Source: Dysosmobacter welbionis
GTDB taxonomy: Bacteria > Bacillota > Clostridia > Oscillospirales > Oscillospiraceae
Assembly: GCF_005121165.3 (NCBI RefSeq)
Contig: NZ_CP034413.3
Location: 1 to 64,000 of the forward strand
Length of the DNA: 64,000 nt
Direction: 5' to 3'
Positions within the stretch are counted from its first letter, which is position 1. Every line of letters begins with the position of its first letter. Positions 18,251-26,551 of this stretch are shown one piece after another. The notes beneath the pieces were generated by a model. That model was not told where the DNA came from. It worked only from the letters and a program-made list of their open reading frames with translations, and did no database searches. The translations under genes and the position numbers were made by a program.

Positions 18251-18505
18251 AAAAACGCCCTGGGCCTTTCGGCTCAGGGCGAACAAATGTCCGTGGTACC
18301 ACCTGGATTCGGGAAAACCCGCACTCTGCGGCGCATTTGCGCCTGCCCTGTCAACGGTGGGCCTCCGCCGGGGCTTACTGATGCTTCGGCTCCGGTGCTC
18401 CGGGACGACTTCTCCGGCGGCTTTGGGAGAACTCACACCAACCGTTCTCTCTCTTGGCCGCTGCCCACCGGATACTGCTTCCCTTCCTCGCAGTTTGCCA
18501 TATTT
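18251..18505 (-). promoter_or_regulatory. T-box riboswitch (valS leader)
   Basis: On the minus strand the conserved T-box AGGTGGTACCACGG lies at 18291-18304. It is followed by a terminator stem CGCCCTGAGCC/GGCCCAGGGCG and TTTTT (18251-18281). Upstream are stem I landmarks (AGAGAG…GGTTGGTGTGAG). A GTC at 18407-18409, preceded by GAGAA, is the likely valine specifier codon. Uncharged tRNA-Val should stabilise the antiterminator and turn valS on. Confidence 0.92.
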
Positions 18506-18511
18506 TATTTT

Positions 18512-18540
18512 AGTATAGTATACCCCGGTTCGATTGTCAA
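18512..18540 (-). promoter_or_regulatory. Sigma-A promoter of valS
   Basis: TTGACA, 17 nt, TATACT, placed 3 nt after the sigE stop and just ahead of the T-box leader. Confidence 0.85.
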
Positions 18541-18543
18541 GCG

Positions 18544-19248
18544 TCAGCTCAGCCGCAGGATCTCCTTCTTCAGCCGGGAGATGATGCGCTTTTCCAGCCG
18601 GGAGATGTAGCTCTGCGAGATGCCCAGCTGGTCCGCCACCTCTTTCTGGGTCTGCTCTTTTCCGCCCCCCAGGCCGAACCGCAGCGTGATGATCTGCTTT
18701 TCCCGGGGCGAGAGAACGTTGATGGCCGCCGCCAGCAGGTCCCGCTCCACATCCTCTTCGATGGGGCGCATCACCACGTCCGCCTCAGTCCCCAGCACGT
18801 CGGAGAGCAGCAGCTCATTGCCGTCCCAGTCGGTGTTCAGCGGCTCGTCGAAGGACACCTCCCCCTTCCGCCCGGCATTTTTGCGCAGGTACATCAAAAT
18901 CTCGTTCTCGATGCACCGGGAGGCATAGGTGGCCAGCTTGATGTTCTTGTCCGTCCGGTAGGTGCCCACCGCCTTGATGAGCCCGATGGTGCCGATGGAA
19001 ATCAGGTCCTCGATCCCCACTCCCGTGTTCTCGAACCGCCGGGCAATGTACACCACCAGCCGCAGATTATGTTCGATCAGCTCCTTGCGGGCGTCCTCCT
19101 CCCCGATGCGCTCCAGCAGCTCCGCCTCCCGCTCCCGGCTCAGGGGCGGTGGCAGGGTGTCGCTGCCCCCGATGTAGTGCAGCTCCGCCGGCGGCAGCAG
19201 CCCCACCCGCACCAGCAGCCGCCGCCATTGTTTCATCCAGTCCTTCAT
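18544..19248 (-). CDS. sigE: RNA polymerase sporulation sigma factor SigE (pro-form)
   Basis: 234 aa. Region 2 has [14 protein letters not shown] and the -10 recognition helix region; region 4 ends in [18 protein letters not shown]. The first ~25 residues ([17 protein letters not shown]…) are the amphipathic pro-sequence that holds pro-SigE at the membrane until SpoIIGA cleaves it. Directs mother-cell genes such as spoIVA. ATG 19248 has AGGAGAAG upstream. In the given sequence this frame is open far upstream and joins spoIIGA, an effect of two missing bases (see spoIIGA). Confidence 0.95.
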   Translation of the reverse strand: MKDWMKQWRRLLVRVGLLPPAELHYIGGSDTLPPPLSREREAELLERIGEEDARKELIEHNLRLVVYIARRFENTGVGIEDLISIGTIGLIKAVGTYRTDKNIKLATYASRCIENEILMYLRKNAGRKGEVSFDEPLNTDWDGNELLLSDVLGTEADVVMRPIEEDVERDLLAAAINVLSPREKQIITLRFGLGGGKEQTQKEVADQLGISQSYISRLEKRIISRLKKEILRLS

Positions 19249-20121
19249 GGTTTCTTCTCCTTCCAGCCGTGCCGCCCCACAGGGCGCTGTATCCCGTCCC
19301 CAGCTCTGTGGGGGAAAAGGCAACCGGCAGTCCGGCATACCGCTCCCCGCCACCTCCGTCCAGTCGCTGCGCACCGCCAGCAGCAGTCCGCCCGCCACTC
19401 CCACCGCGTGGTAGGGGATCAGACGGAACCGCAGCTCCGGCGCCGCCCGCATCATGGGCTCCAGCAGCTCTGCGGGACGCTCCAGCGCTCCGCGGTCCAG
19501 CAGAGAGCGGACCTCTCTTGGAAGCGCACCGTCCAGCCGCCCCGGAGACACCACCAGCACCGGCGCTCCGGAGACCGGATCCCGCAGGGCGTTTCCCGTG
19601 TCGCAGAAAGCGGTAAACGCCGTGGTCCGCCCGGCCAGACACACCTGTGCCCGCACCAGCTCGCCCCGGACGCCCTTTCCCGCCGCCGCACGAAACACCA
19701 CTGTCAGAACCAGATAGGCCGCGGCCGCAGCGGTCAGCAGCACCTTTGCATCCACGTCCGTGTAGAACACGCCGTTCACCATCGGCACGCCGCCCCCCGC
19801 CACCAGGCCCAGGGCCAGCACGCACCCGGCCATGGCACAGGAGACGGCGAACAGTAGCAGCGTCAGCCGCAGCAGCTTTGCCTCTCCTCCATAGGCCGCC
19901 AGCGCCAGCAGTATGCCTGCCGCCAGCTTCACCGGCGTTGCGGAGAGAAAGCCCAGCCCCGGCAGAAATACCGCCACGGCATAGGCGCCCCCCAGCAGGC
20001 CCGCCAGAAGGTAGCGTCTCCGCCGGAGGGGAATGCCCGCCAGACGCGCGGCGCAGAGCACCAGCAGATAGTCCATCAGCGCGTTCAGCACAAACACGCT
20101 GTCCACATACACCACGGTCAA
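19245..20121 (-). CDS. spoIIGA: Sporulation sigma-E processing peptidase SpoIIGA (two frameshifts)
   Basis: N-terminal half with about five membrane helices (starting [20 protein letters not shown]); C-terminal half an aspartic-protease-like domain with the active-site motif [11 protein letters not shown]. It cleaves the SigE pro-sequence after a signal from SpoIIR. TTG 20121 follows GGGAGGCG. The C-terminus is broken: adding one base at the C4 run 19345-19348 restores the family end ([17 protein letters not shown]), and one at 19275-19278 brings in a stop at 19245 that overlaps the sigE start as ATGA. The repaired length is 292 aa, right for the family. Confidence 0.88.
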
Positions 20122-20152
20122 GCGATCCGCCTCCCTTCCGTTCCGTGGGACT

Positions 20153-20187
20153 ATTATAGGGCAGACCGCAGAGAAATACGGTCGCAA
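20153..20187 (-). promoter_or_regulatory. Candidate spoIIGA promoter with long spacer
   Basis: A perfect TATAAT (20153-20158) lies 31 bp ahead of the TTG start. The best -35, TTGCGA (20182-20187), is 23 nt away. The Bacillus spoIIG promoter is also known for an over-long spacer (22 bp) that requires Spo0A~P. The bases TTTTGCGAC there only loosely resemble a 0A box. Confidence 0.45.
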
Positions 20188-20189
20188 AA

Positions 20190-20222
20190 GGGGGACGCGC
20201 CCTGTAAAAAGGTGCGTCCCCC
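20190..20222 (-). terminator. Terminator after the DUF951 / small-protein pair
   Basis: GGGGACGCACC and GGGCGCGTCCCC pair on the minus strand, followed by CTTTT. A second small hairpin (GCCGCAGCA/TGCTGCGGC) lies at 20236-20258. Nothing else is seen in 20122-20295. Confidence 0.6.
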
Positions 20223-20295
20223 CGGCAGCCGATTGGGGCCGCAGCACAAATGCTGCGGCTCCGGCGGCATGGAAATACTGTGATGGGAAATAACT

Positions 20296-20394
20296 TTACA
20301 GCAATGATAAATACGGAACAATCAGCGATGCCAGCATGGAAATCACCAGAATGACCACCAGGATCGCGGCAAACAGTCTGTGCTTGTTGCTCAC
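20296..20394 (-). CDS. 32-aa membrane protein downstream of DUF951
   Basis: GTG start overlapping the DUF951 stop as GTGA. After a short basic head (SNKHRLF), nearly all of the rest is one hydrophobic helix (AAILVVILVISMLASLIVPYL). The overlap, hydrophobicity and following terminator support a real gene. It resembles very small one-helix proteins such as DUF4044 in Clostridia, but the match is by type only; function unknown. Confidence 0.6.
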   Translation of the reverse strand: MSNKHRLFAAILVVILVISMLASLIVPYLSLL

Positions 20395-20582
20395 TTGTTT
20401 CCCTCCTCCGTCAGGATCTTGCGGATGCTCTTTTCCGCCTTGCTGCGGGGCAGCATCAGCTCATGCCCGCAGCCCAGGCACTTGAGCTTGATGTCCATGC
20501 CCACCCGCAGAATCTCCCACTGGGTGCTGCCGCAGGGATGGGCTTTCTTCAGCTCCACTTTGTCATGCAGATGCAGGTCCAT
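20391..20582 (-). CDS. DUF951 domain-containing protein
   Basis: 63 aa: beta-rich start DLHLHDKVELKKAHPCGSTQW, then CLGCGHELMLPRSKAEKS, the DUF951 signature with three cysteines that could bind zinc. Widespread in Firmicutes, function unknown. ATG 20582 has a perfect GGAGG. Confidence 0.9.
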   Translation of the reverse strand: MDLHLHDKVELKKAHPCGSTQWEILRVGMDIKLKCLGCGHELMLPRSKAEKSIRKILTEEGNK

Positions 20583-20676
20583 ATTGGCCTCCTTGTCAAA
20601 GCAGCCTCCCGGGCTGCATATAGTAACGGTATGGAACAACACGCCGCCGTTGCGGCAGATAGGATGCGATTACAAT

Positions 20677-21612
20677 ATGCCGGAAAACAAGCTGTATCCG
20701 CCGGAGGGCCTGCGCCCTCCCTCTTCTTTCACGCTCCAGAGCCTGCGGGAGGCCATGGAGCAGAACACGGTGCTGGAGGATCGGGTCCTCCGGTGTGATG
20801 CCGGACACAACCTGCTTCTCTCCCTGGGAGGCATCCAGGCCCGCATTCCCCGGGAGGAGGTCCTCTCCCCCTGGATCAGCGGGGCCCAGCGGGACATCGC
20901 CGTCCTCTCCCGGGTGGGAAAGCCCGCCTGTTTTCTCGTGACGGCCCTCCGGGCCGATGAAAAGGGCGCGCCCACGGCACTGCTCTCCCGCCGGGCCGTT
21001 CAGGAGCGGGCCATGGACTTCTTCCTGGAGCACCTGCGCCCAGGCTCCGTGGTCACTGCGGTGGTGACGCATCTGGAGTCCTTCGGCGCTTTTTTGGATA
21101 TCGGCTGCGGCATCGTGGCTATGCTGCCCATCGAGCACATCTCCGTCTCCCGCATTTCCCATCCGAAGGAGCGGTTCCGGCCCGGGCAGAAGATTCTGGC
21201 AGCCGTCCGGTCCATAGACCGGGAGAAGCGCCGGATCACCATGACTCACAAGGAGCTGCTGGGCACCTGGATGGAGAATGCCAGCTGGTTTCATCCCGGC
21301 GAGACAGTCCGGGGCGAGGTCCGCAGCGTGAAGGAGTACGGCAGCTTCATCGAGCTGGCCCCCAACCTCTCCGGCCTGGCAGACGCCCGGGAGGACCTGC
21401 GCCCGGGGGACGGCGTCTCTGTCTACATCAAGTCCATCCGTCCGGAGCGGATGAAGATCAAGCTCCAGGTGATCGAAAAGCTGCCGCCCTTGGCAGAGCC
21501 GGAGCCGCTGCGCTATCAGATCACCGACGGGGTACTGGACCGGTGGGTCTACTCCCCTGCCGGGTATGAGAAGCCGGCCGTGGAGACGGTGTTCACGGCT
21601 GAGGACCCTTGA
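20677..21612 (+). CDS. S1 RNA-binding domain protein
   Basis: 311 aa with a short N-terminal segment, a degenerate first module, then two S1 OB-folds: GSVVTAVVTHLESFGAFLDIGCG…ISHPKERFRPGQ (about residues 120-190) and GETVRGEVRSVKEYGSFIELAPNLSG (about 205-270). This is the architecture of the short Firmicutes S1-like proteins that bind mRNA. ATG 20677 has only a weak ribosome binding site. The 3' end overlaps rarA (opposite strand) by 20 bp. Confidence 0.82.
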   Translation: MPENKLYPPEGLRPPSSFTLQSLREAMEQNTVLEDRVLRCDAGHNLLLSLGGIQARIPREEVLSPWISGAQRDIAVLSRVGKPACFLVTALRADEKGAPTALLSRRAVQERAMDFFLEHLRPGSVVTAVVTHLESFGAFLDIGCGIVAMLPIEHISVSRISHPKERFRPGQKILAAVRSIDREKRRITMTHKELLGTWMENASWFHPGETVRGEVRSVKEYGSFIELAPNLSGLADAREDLRPGDGVSVYIKSIRPERMKIKLQVIEKLPPLAEPEPLRYQITDGVLDRWVYSPAGYEKPAVETVFTAEDP

Positions 21613-22861
21613 TCTCGTCCCAGTAGTGCTTGGCGGCCTGCTCCGTCTTGTTATCGCCGTATTCGTAGTAATGGACACCCTTCAGGGCATCGGGCAGATA
21701 CTGCTGCTGTACCCAGTGGCGGGGAAAGTCGTGGGGGTACAGGTAGCCCTGCTCCCGCTCCATACCGGCGGAGTCCGCGTGAACGTTCTGCAGTTCCCGG
21801 GGCACGTCCCCGGTGCGGCCTGCCCTCACGTCTGCCCAGGCCCTGCCGATACCGGCTGTCACGCTGTTGGACTTGGGGGCCGTGGCCAGCAGGATAGCCG
21901 CCTGGGCCAGGGGCAGCTGGGCCTCCGGCAGCCCCAGCTGCATGGCAGTATCCACACATGCCTTCACAATGGAGACCGCCTGGGGGTACGCCATCCCCAC
22001 ATCCTCGCTGGCGGAGCACAGCAGCCGCCGGCAGGGGGTGATGAGGTCCCCCGCCTCCAGAAAGCGGGCCAGGTAGTGGAGCGCCGCATCCGGGTCGCTG
22101 CCCCGGAGGGACTTCATCAGGGCGGAGGCGGCGTCGTACATGGCGTCGCCGCCTCTGTCGTACCGCATGGCGCTGCGCTGGGCCACCTGCTCCACGTCGT
22201 CCAGGGTCAGCATCAGCTTCCCATCTCTGGGCATGGCTGCCCGGCACAGAAGTTCCACCGCATTGATGGCCTTGCGGACGTCGCCGCCGCAAGCGGTGGC
22301 GATCTGCCGGGGCACATCCTGCTCCCAGTCCAGGGGCAGAGGCGAACGGTCCTGCTCGATCTTCAGTGCCCGCAGGACAGCGGGTTCCACCTCCTCCGGC
22401 GACACGGCCTTGAACTCAAACACCGTGCTGCGGGACAGCAGGGCTCCGTACACATAAAAGTACGGGTTCTCCGTGGTGGAGGCGATGAGGGTCAAAGAGC
22501 CGTTCTCCATGAATTCCAGCAGGCTCTGCTGCTGCTTCTTATTGAAGTACTGAATCTCGTCCAGGTACAGCAGAATGCCCCCTGGGGCCAGCAGCGTCCC
22601 CACGTCGGCAATGATGTCCTTCACGTCCTGCAAGGATGCGGTGGTGGCGTTGAGCCGGTGGAGGGTCTTATTGGTCTGCCGGGCGATGATGTTGGCGATG
22701 GTGGTCTTTCCGGTGCCGGAGGGGCCGTAGAACACCATATTCGCCTCCGTGCCGCTGTCGATCAGCCGCCGGAGCACGGCGCCGGGGGAGAGCAGATGCC
22801 GCTGGCCCACCACCTCGTCCAATGTTTTGGGGCGGATCTCATCCGCAAGAGGCCGCTGCAT
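21593..22861 (-). CDS. rarA: Replication-associated recombination protein A (RarA/MgsA AAA+ ATPase)
   Basis: 422 aa. Walker A GPSGTGKTT (about residue 50), Walker B YLDEIQYF, sensor 1 STTENP, and the RarA C-terminal tetramerisation region (LARFLEAGDLITPCRRLL…). It acts at stalled replication forks and interacts with SSB. ATG 22861 follows GGGAAGGGGG and starts at the conserved MQRPLADEIRP. Confidence 0.95.
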   Translation of the reverse strand: MQRPLADEIRPKTLDEVVGQRHLLSPGAVLRRLIDSGTEANMVFYGPSGTGKTTIANIIARQTNKTLHRLNATTASLQDVKDIIADVGTLLAPGGILLYLDEIQYFNKKQQQSLLEFMENGSLTLIASTTENPYFYVYGALLSRSTVFEFKAVSPEEVEPAVLRALKIEQDRSPLPLDWEQDVPRQIATACGGDVRKAINAVELLCRAAMPRDGKLMLTLDDVEQVAQRSAMRYDRGGDAMYDAASALMKSLRGSDPDAALHYLARFLEAGDLITPCRRLLCSASEDVGMAYPQAVSIVKACVDTAMQLGLPEAQLPLAQAAILLATAPKSNSVTAGIGRAWADVRAGRTGDVPRELQNVHADSAGMEREQGYLYPHDFPRHWVQQQYLPDALKGVHYYEYGDNKTEQAAKHYWDEIKGPQP

Positions 22862-22941
22862 GGCGGCACCCCCTTCCCTGTTGATCTCGGAACATTCATT
22901 ATAGCATGGCCCATTGGAAATTTCCACCGGGAAAACGCCAA

Positions 22942-22974
22942 AAAGCCGGGAAGACAGTCCGTCCTCCCGGCTTT
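22942..22974 (-). terminator. Terminator of the peptidase operon
   Basis: AAAGCCGGGA/TCCCGGCTTT stem, followed on the minus strand by TTTTT. Confidence 0.85.
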
Positions 22975-22986
22975 CGGCCTGTAAAC

Positions 22987-24060
22987 TCAGCCAACGGTCT
23001 TCCAGTGCTTGTCCACGTGGTTCAAAATCTCGCAGCCGTCCTCCGTCACCAGCACTAGGTCCTCCACCCGGACACCGAATTCGCCGGGCAGATACACGCC
23101 GGGCTCAATGGAGAAGATCATACCCGGCTTGGCCAGGGTGGTGTTGGTGGCGCTGACGTCGCCCTTCTCATGCTCCGTCTGGCCGATGAAGTGGCCCAGC
23201 CGGTGGGTGAAGTATTCTCCGTATCCGGCGGCGGAGATGTGGTCCCGTGCGGCCTTGTCCAGGTCGCACAGGGGCACGCCGGGCCGCAGCATGGACTCCG
23301 CCAGCTCGTTGGCCTCCCGCACCAGGTCGTGGATGGCGGCGTACTTGGGATCCGCCGCCCTGCAGAAGAAGGTCCGGGTCATGTCGGAGCAGTAGCGGTT
23401 CTTCCGGCAGCCCATGTCAATGACGATGCAGTCCCCAGCCTTCAGGCGGGTCTGGTCCGCCTCGTGGTGGGGGTCCGCGGCGTGGGCGCCGTAGGAGACG
23501 ATGGGCAGGAACGCAGTGGAGTCACAGCCCTCGGCGGCATACTGGGCCACGATGTAGTCGGCCACCTCCCGCTCGGTCATGCCCTCTTTCATGTAGGCGG
23601 CAGCCCGCTCCATCACCACGTCGTTGATGCGGGAGGCCTCCCGCATCAGGTCCCGCTCCACCGCGTCCTTGCAGGCCCGGGCGTCGTCCACGCAGTCGGA
23701 GGCCAGCACATACTTGCAGCTGGGATTGTGGGCCATCAGGGGCAGCAGAAACCGGGCGGGCCAGTCCTTGTCCACGCCCATGTCTTTTTCCCCGTCCACG
23801 GCATTTGCCAGAATGGCGAGATAGTCGTCCGTGTCGGAGAACCACACCTGCTCATAGGGTGCCTCCGGCACCGGGAACAGTTTGTTCAGAAATAACTTGT
23901 GCTGTCCGTCCTTCCGCAGGTAAAAGGCGTACAGCCGTTCAAACGGGAACACATCGTACCCTGTCAGATACCAGATGCTGTCCGGATCGGACACGAGCAT
24001 CTGCTCCAGGCCCATCCGTTCCATGGCGGCCAGTACGCGGCTGATTCGCTCCTGATACAT
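22987..24060 (-). CDS. M24 family Xaa-Pro peptidase
   Basis: 357 aa: an N-terminal creatinase-like domain and a pita-bread catalytic domain. All five metal ligands are visible: Asp in CIVIDMG and SDMTRTF, His in THRLGHFIG, Glu in FSIEPGVY and RVEDLVLV. It would remove N-terminal residues next to proline from peptides. Last gene of a set with PepT and an M29 peptidase, 4 nt after PepT. Confidence 0.92.
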   Translation of the reverse strand: MYQERISRVLAAMERMGLEQMLVSDPDSIWYLTGYDVFPFERLYAFYLRKDGQHKLFLNKLFPVPEAPYEQVWFSDTDDYLAILANAVDGEKDMGVDKDWPARFLLPLMAHNPSCKYVLASDCVDDARACKDAVERDLMREASRINDVVMERAAAYMKEGMTEREVADYIVAQYAAEGCDSTAFLPIVSYGAHAADPHHEADQTRLKAGDCIVIDMGCRKNRYCSDMTRTFFCRAADPKYAAIHDLVREANELAESMLRPGVPLCDLDKAARDHISAAGYGEYFTHRLGHFIGQTEHEKGDVSATNTTLAKPGMIFSIEPGVYLPGEFGVRVEDLVLVTEDGCEILNHVDKHWKTVG

Positions 24061-24064
24061 GATG

Positions 24065-25321
24065 TCACCCCTCTTTTTTTCCGATAATGGTCTCCACCAG
24101 CTCCGGAGAGACCAGAGCCTTTACGGTCTTGACGCCGGTTTTCAGGGACTCTACCGGCGCATACTCGTACCGGCCGTGGGCGTTGTGGCCCGCGCTGGGC
24201 AGGTTGGGGCACAGCAGGCCCTTGTAGGTCAGCACACTGCCGTCAGTGCCGCCCCGGATGGGAGAATGGGTGGGGTGCTCAATGCCGGCGGCCTTCATGG
24301 CGGACTCTGCCAGCTCCAGAATCTCCATGTGGTCCTTCAGCACCTCGTACATATTGTAGTACTGGTCGTGGGTGTCCACCACCGCGGTGCCGTCGCCCCA
24401 GCGGCGGTTGATCTGCTCCGCGGCCTTGTCCATCATGGCCTTGCGCTCCTGAAACCGCTTCATGTCGTGGTCCCGGACGATATACTCCATCGTGGCCTTC
24501 TCCGCCTTGCCGTGCATCTCCTGCAGATGGAAGAAGCCCTCGTACCCCTCCGTGTGGGCGGGGGTCTCCAGCGCCGGCAGCAGGGCGTTGTACTCCATGG
24601 CGATCAACAGGGCGTTGCGCATCTTGTCCTTGGAGGTGCCCGGGTGGATGCTGAAGCCGTTGATGGTCACCACGGTCTTGGCGGCGTTGAAGGTCTCGTA
24701 CTCATAGTCGGTGATATCGCCGCCGTCCAGGGTATAGGCAAAGTCCGCGCCGAAGCCGGATACATCGAAGAAGCTGGCGCCCATGCCGATCTCCTCGTCC
24801 GGGGTGAAGCCCAGGCAGATTTTGCCGTGGGGAGCCTTCTCTGCCAGCAGCTCCTCCACCGCCTGAAGGATGATGGCGATGCCCGCCTTGTCATCCGCCC
24901 CCAGCAGGGTGGTGCCATCGGTGCAGACCAGCTCCTGACCCACGAATTTCTGCAGCTCCGGGAACTGGGCGGCCTCCATGACGATGTTCTGCTCCCGGTT
25001 CAGCACCACGTCCCCGCCGGTGTAGTGGATGATCTGGGGTTTCACGTCCTTGCCGGTCATGTCCGGGGTGGTGTCCATGTGGGCGATCAGGCCGATGGCG
25101 GGCAGCTGTTCGCACCCCGGCGTGGCATCCAGGGTGGCGTAGACGTAGCACTTGTCATCGTACCGGGCGTTTTCGATGCCAAGGCCGTGGAGCTCCTCTA
25201 CCAGCAGCTTGGCCATGTCGAACTGGCGGTCCGTGCTGGGGGTGACAGTGCGGCCGGCGTGGTAGTCACTCTCGCTGTACACCTTGGCGTAGCGGATCAG
25301 GCGGTCAACAACGGTATCCAT
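24065..25321 (-). CDS. pepT: Peptidase T (tripeptide aminopeptidase)
   Basis: 418 aa M20B metallopeptidase. Zinc ligands and catalytic residues are in IAHMDTTPD, LGADDKAG, TPDEEIGMGA, TLDGGD and SAGHNAHGRYE. Cytosolic; releases the N-terminal residue of tripeptides. Normal length for PepT (about 408). Between M29 and M24 peptidase genes, so part of a peptide-degrading unit. Confidence 0.96.
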   Translation of the reverse strand: MDTVVDRLIRYAKVYSESDYHAGRTVTPSTDRQFDMAKLLVEELHGLGIENARYDDKCYVYATLDATPGCEQLPAIGLIAHMDTTPDMTGKDVKPQIIHYTGGDVVLNREQNIVMEAAQFPELQKFVGQELVCTDGTTLLGADDKAGIAIILQAVEELLAEKAPHGKICLGFTPDEEIGMGASFFDVSGFGADFAYTLDGGDITDYEYETFNAAKTVVTINGFSIHPGTSKDKMRNALLIAMEYNALLPALETPAHTEGYEGFFHLQEMHGKAEKATMEYIVRDHDMKRFQERKAMMDKAAEQINRRWGDGTAVVDTHDQYYNMYEVLKDHMEILELAESAMKAAGIEHPTHSPIRGGTDGSVLTYKGLLCPNLPSAGHNAHGRYEYAPVESLKTGVKTVKALVSPELVETIIGKKEG

Positions 25322-25336
25322 GTTCTAGATTCCTCC

Positions 25337-26464
25337 TTATTCTTCCTTGGAGAGCAGATTCTCCGGATTCAGGCATTTCAATTCGTCCAGCACGAAGAGG
25401 CCGTCCTTGCGGATCAGCACGTCATCGAACCAGATCTCGCCCCCGCCGTACTCCGGCGTCTGGATCTGGATCAGGTCCCAATGGACGGCGGAATGGTTGC
25501 CGTTGGAGGCATTGTCGTAGCTGTTGCCGGGGGTCAGGTGGAAGCTGCCGGCGATCTTCTCGTCGAACAGAATGTCCCCGATGGGGTGGTTGATCTCCGG
25601 GTTCACACCGAAGGCGAACTCGCCGATGTACCGGGCGCCCTCGTCGATGTCCAGGATCTCGTTCATATAGTCCGTGTTGTTGCTGGTGGCCTTGACGATC
25701 TTGCCGTCCTTGAACTCCAGATACACGTCCCGGAACAAAAAGCCGTCATAGGGGGACGGCACGTTGTAGGTGATGTGCCCGTTGACGGAGTTCTTCACGG
25801 GCGAGGTGTAGATCTCGCCGTCGGGGATGTTCCGGTTGCCGTGCATCCCGAAGCTGGGGATGCCCTTGATGGAGAAGGAGATGTCCGTGCCGGGAGCGAC
25901 GATGCGAACCTTGTCAGTCCTGGCCATCAGGTCCTGGAGGGGCTGCATGGCCCGGCCCATCTTGTCGTAGTCCACCAGGCAGGCCCGGAAATAGAAGTCC
26001 TCATACTCTTCCGTGGAAACGCCCGCCAGCTGGGCCATGGCATCGTTGGGGTACCGGAGCACGGACCACTTGGTATGGTTGCACCGCTCCGCCAGATGGA
26101 TGGGGCCCCAGTAATACTGGCGGTAGCGCTTCTGGGCCTCGTCGCTGACGTTGTGCCACATGCTGATATTGGTGGTGGCCCGAATGTCGATATAGGCGTC
26201 CATGTCCCGCATCCGCTCCAGCTCGTAGGAGGCGATCTCCTCCATGTGCTCCGCGTCGGCTCCCTGGACCAGGGCACCCTCCACGGCGTAGTCGAAGATG
26301 TGGACAAAGGGCTTGCCGCCCACAGCATAGGCTTCCTGGACCAGGGACTTCATCAATCCGGTCTCACTGCCGTGGAGCTCAATCAGGATCTTCTCGCCCT
26401 TCTCCAGGCCCACAGCGCTGCGGATCAGGAACTGGGCGAATTTGCGGATACGGGGATCTTCCAT
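25337..26464 (-). CDS. M29 family aminopeptidase
   Basis: 375 aa. The M29/thermophilic leucyl-aminopeptidase fold is recognised from the N-terminal segment and the C-terminal GNHSAVHWDLIQIQ, with the metal-binding HxD/E pattern (NGNHSAVHWD). The family trims N-terminal residues, often hydrophobic ones. First gene of the pepT-M24 set, separated from the upstream symporter by a terminator. Confidence 0.88.
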   Translation of the reverse strand: MEDPRIRKFAQFLIRSAVGLEKGEKILIELHGSETGLMKSLVQEAYAVGGKPFVHIFDYAVEGALVQGADAEHMEEIASYELERMRDMDAYIDIRATTNISMWHNVSDEAQKRYRQYYWGPIHLAERCNHTKWSVLRYPNDAMAQLAGVSTEEYEDFYFRACLVDYDKMGRAMQPLQDLMARTDKVRIVAPGTDISFSIKGIPSFGMHGNRNIPDGEIYTSPVKNSVNGHITYNVPSPYDGFLFRDVYLEFKDGKIVKATSNNTDYMNEILDIDEGARYIGEFAFGVNPEINHPIGDILFDEKIAGSFHLTPGNSYDNASNGNHSAVHWDLIQIQTPEYGGGEIWFDDVLIRKDGLFVLDELKCLNPENLLSKEE

Positions 26465-26509
26465 GGTGGTTCCTCTCTTTCCTTTCAGTCCTTGCGCGTC
26501 ACCGCACAG

Positions 26510-26543
26510 AAAAAACGGGGCAGAAGAGCATCTCTTCTGCCCC
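26510..26543 (-). terminator. Terminator between symporter and M29 peptidase genes
   Basis: Perfect 12-bp stem GGGGCAGAAGAG/CTCTTCTGCCCC, 3-nt loop, then GTTTTTT on the minus strand. Peptidase genes can be reached only by readthrough or a local promoter. Confidence 0.88.
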
Positions 26544-26551
26544 GCCTGGAA

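Noticed and set aside
16573-18381. Long + strand frame of about 600 codons over valS
   Set aside because: Antisense of valS and its T-box leader; same GC effect.
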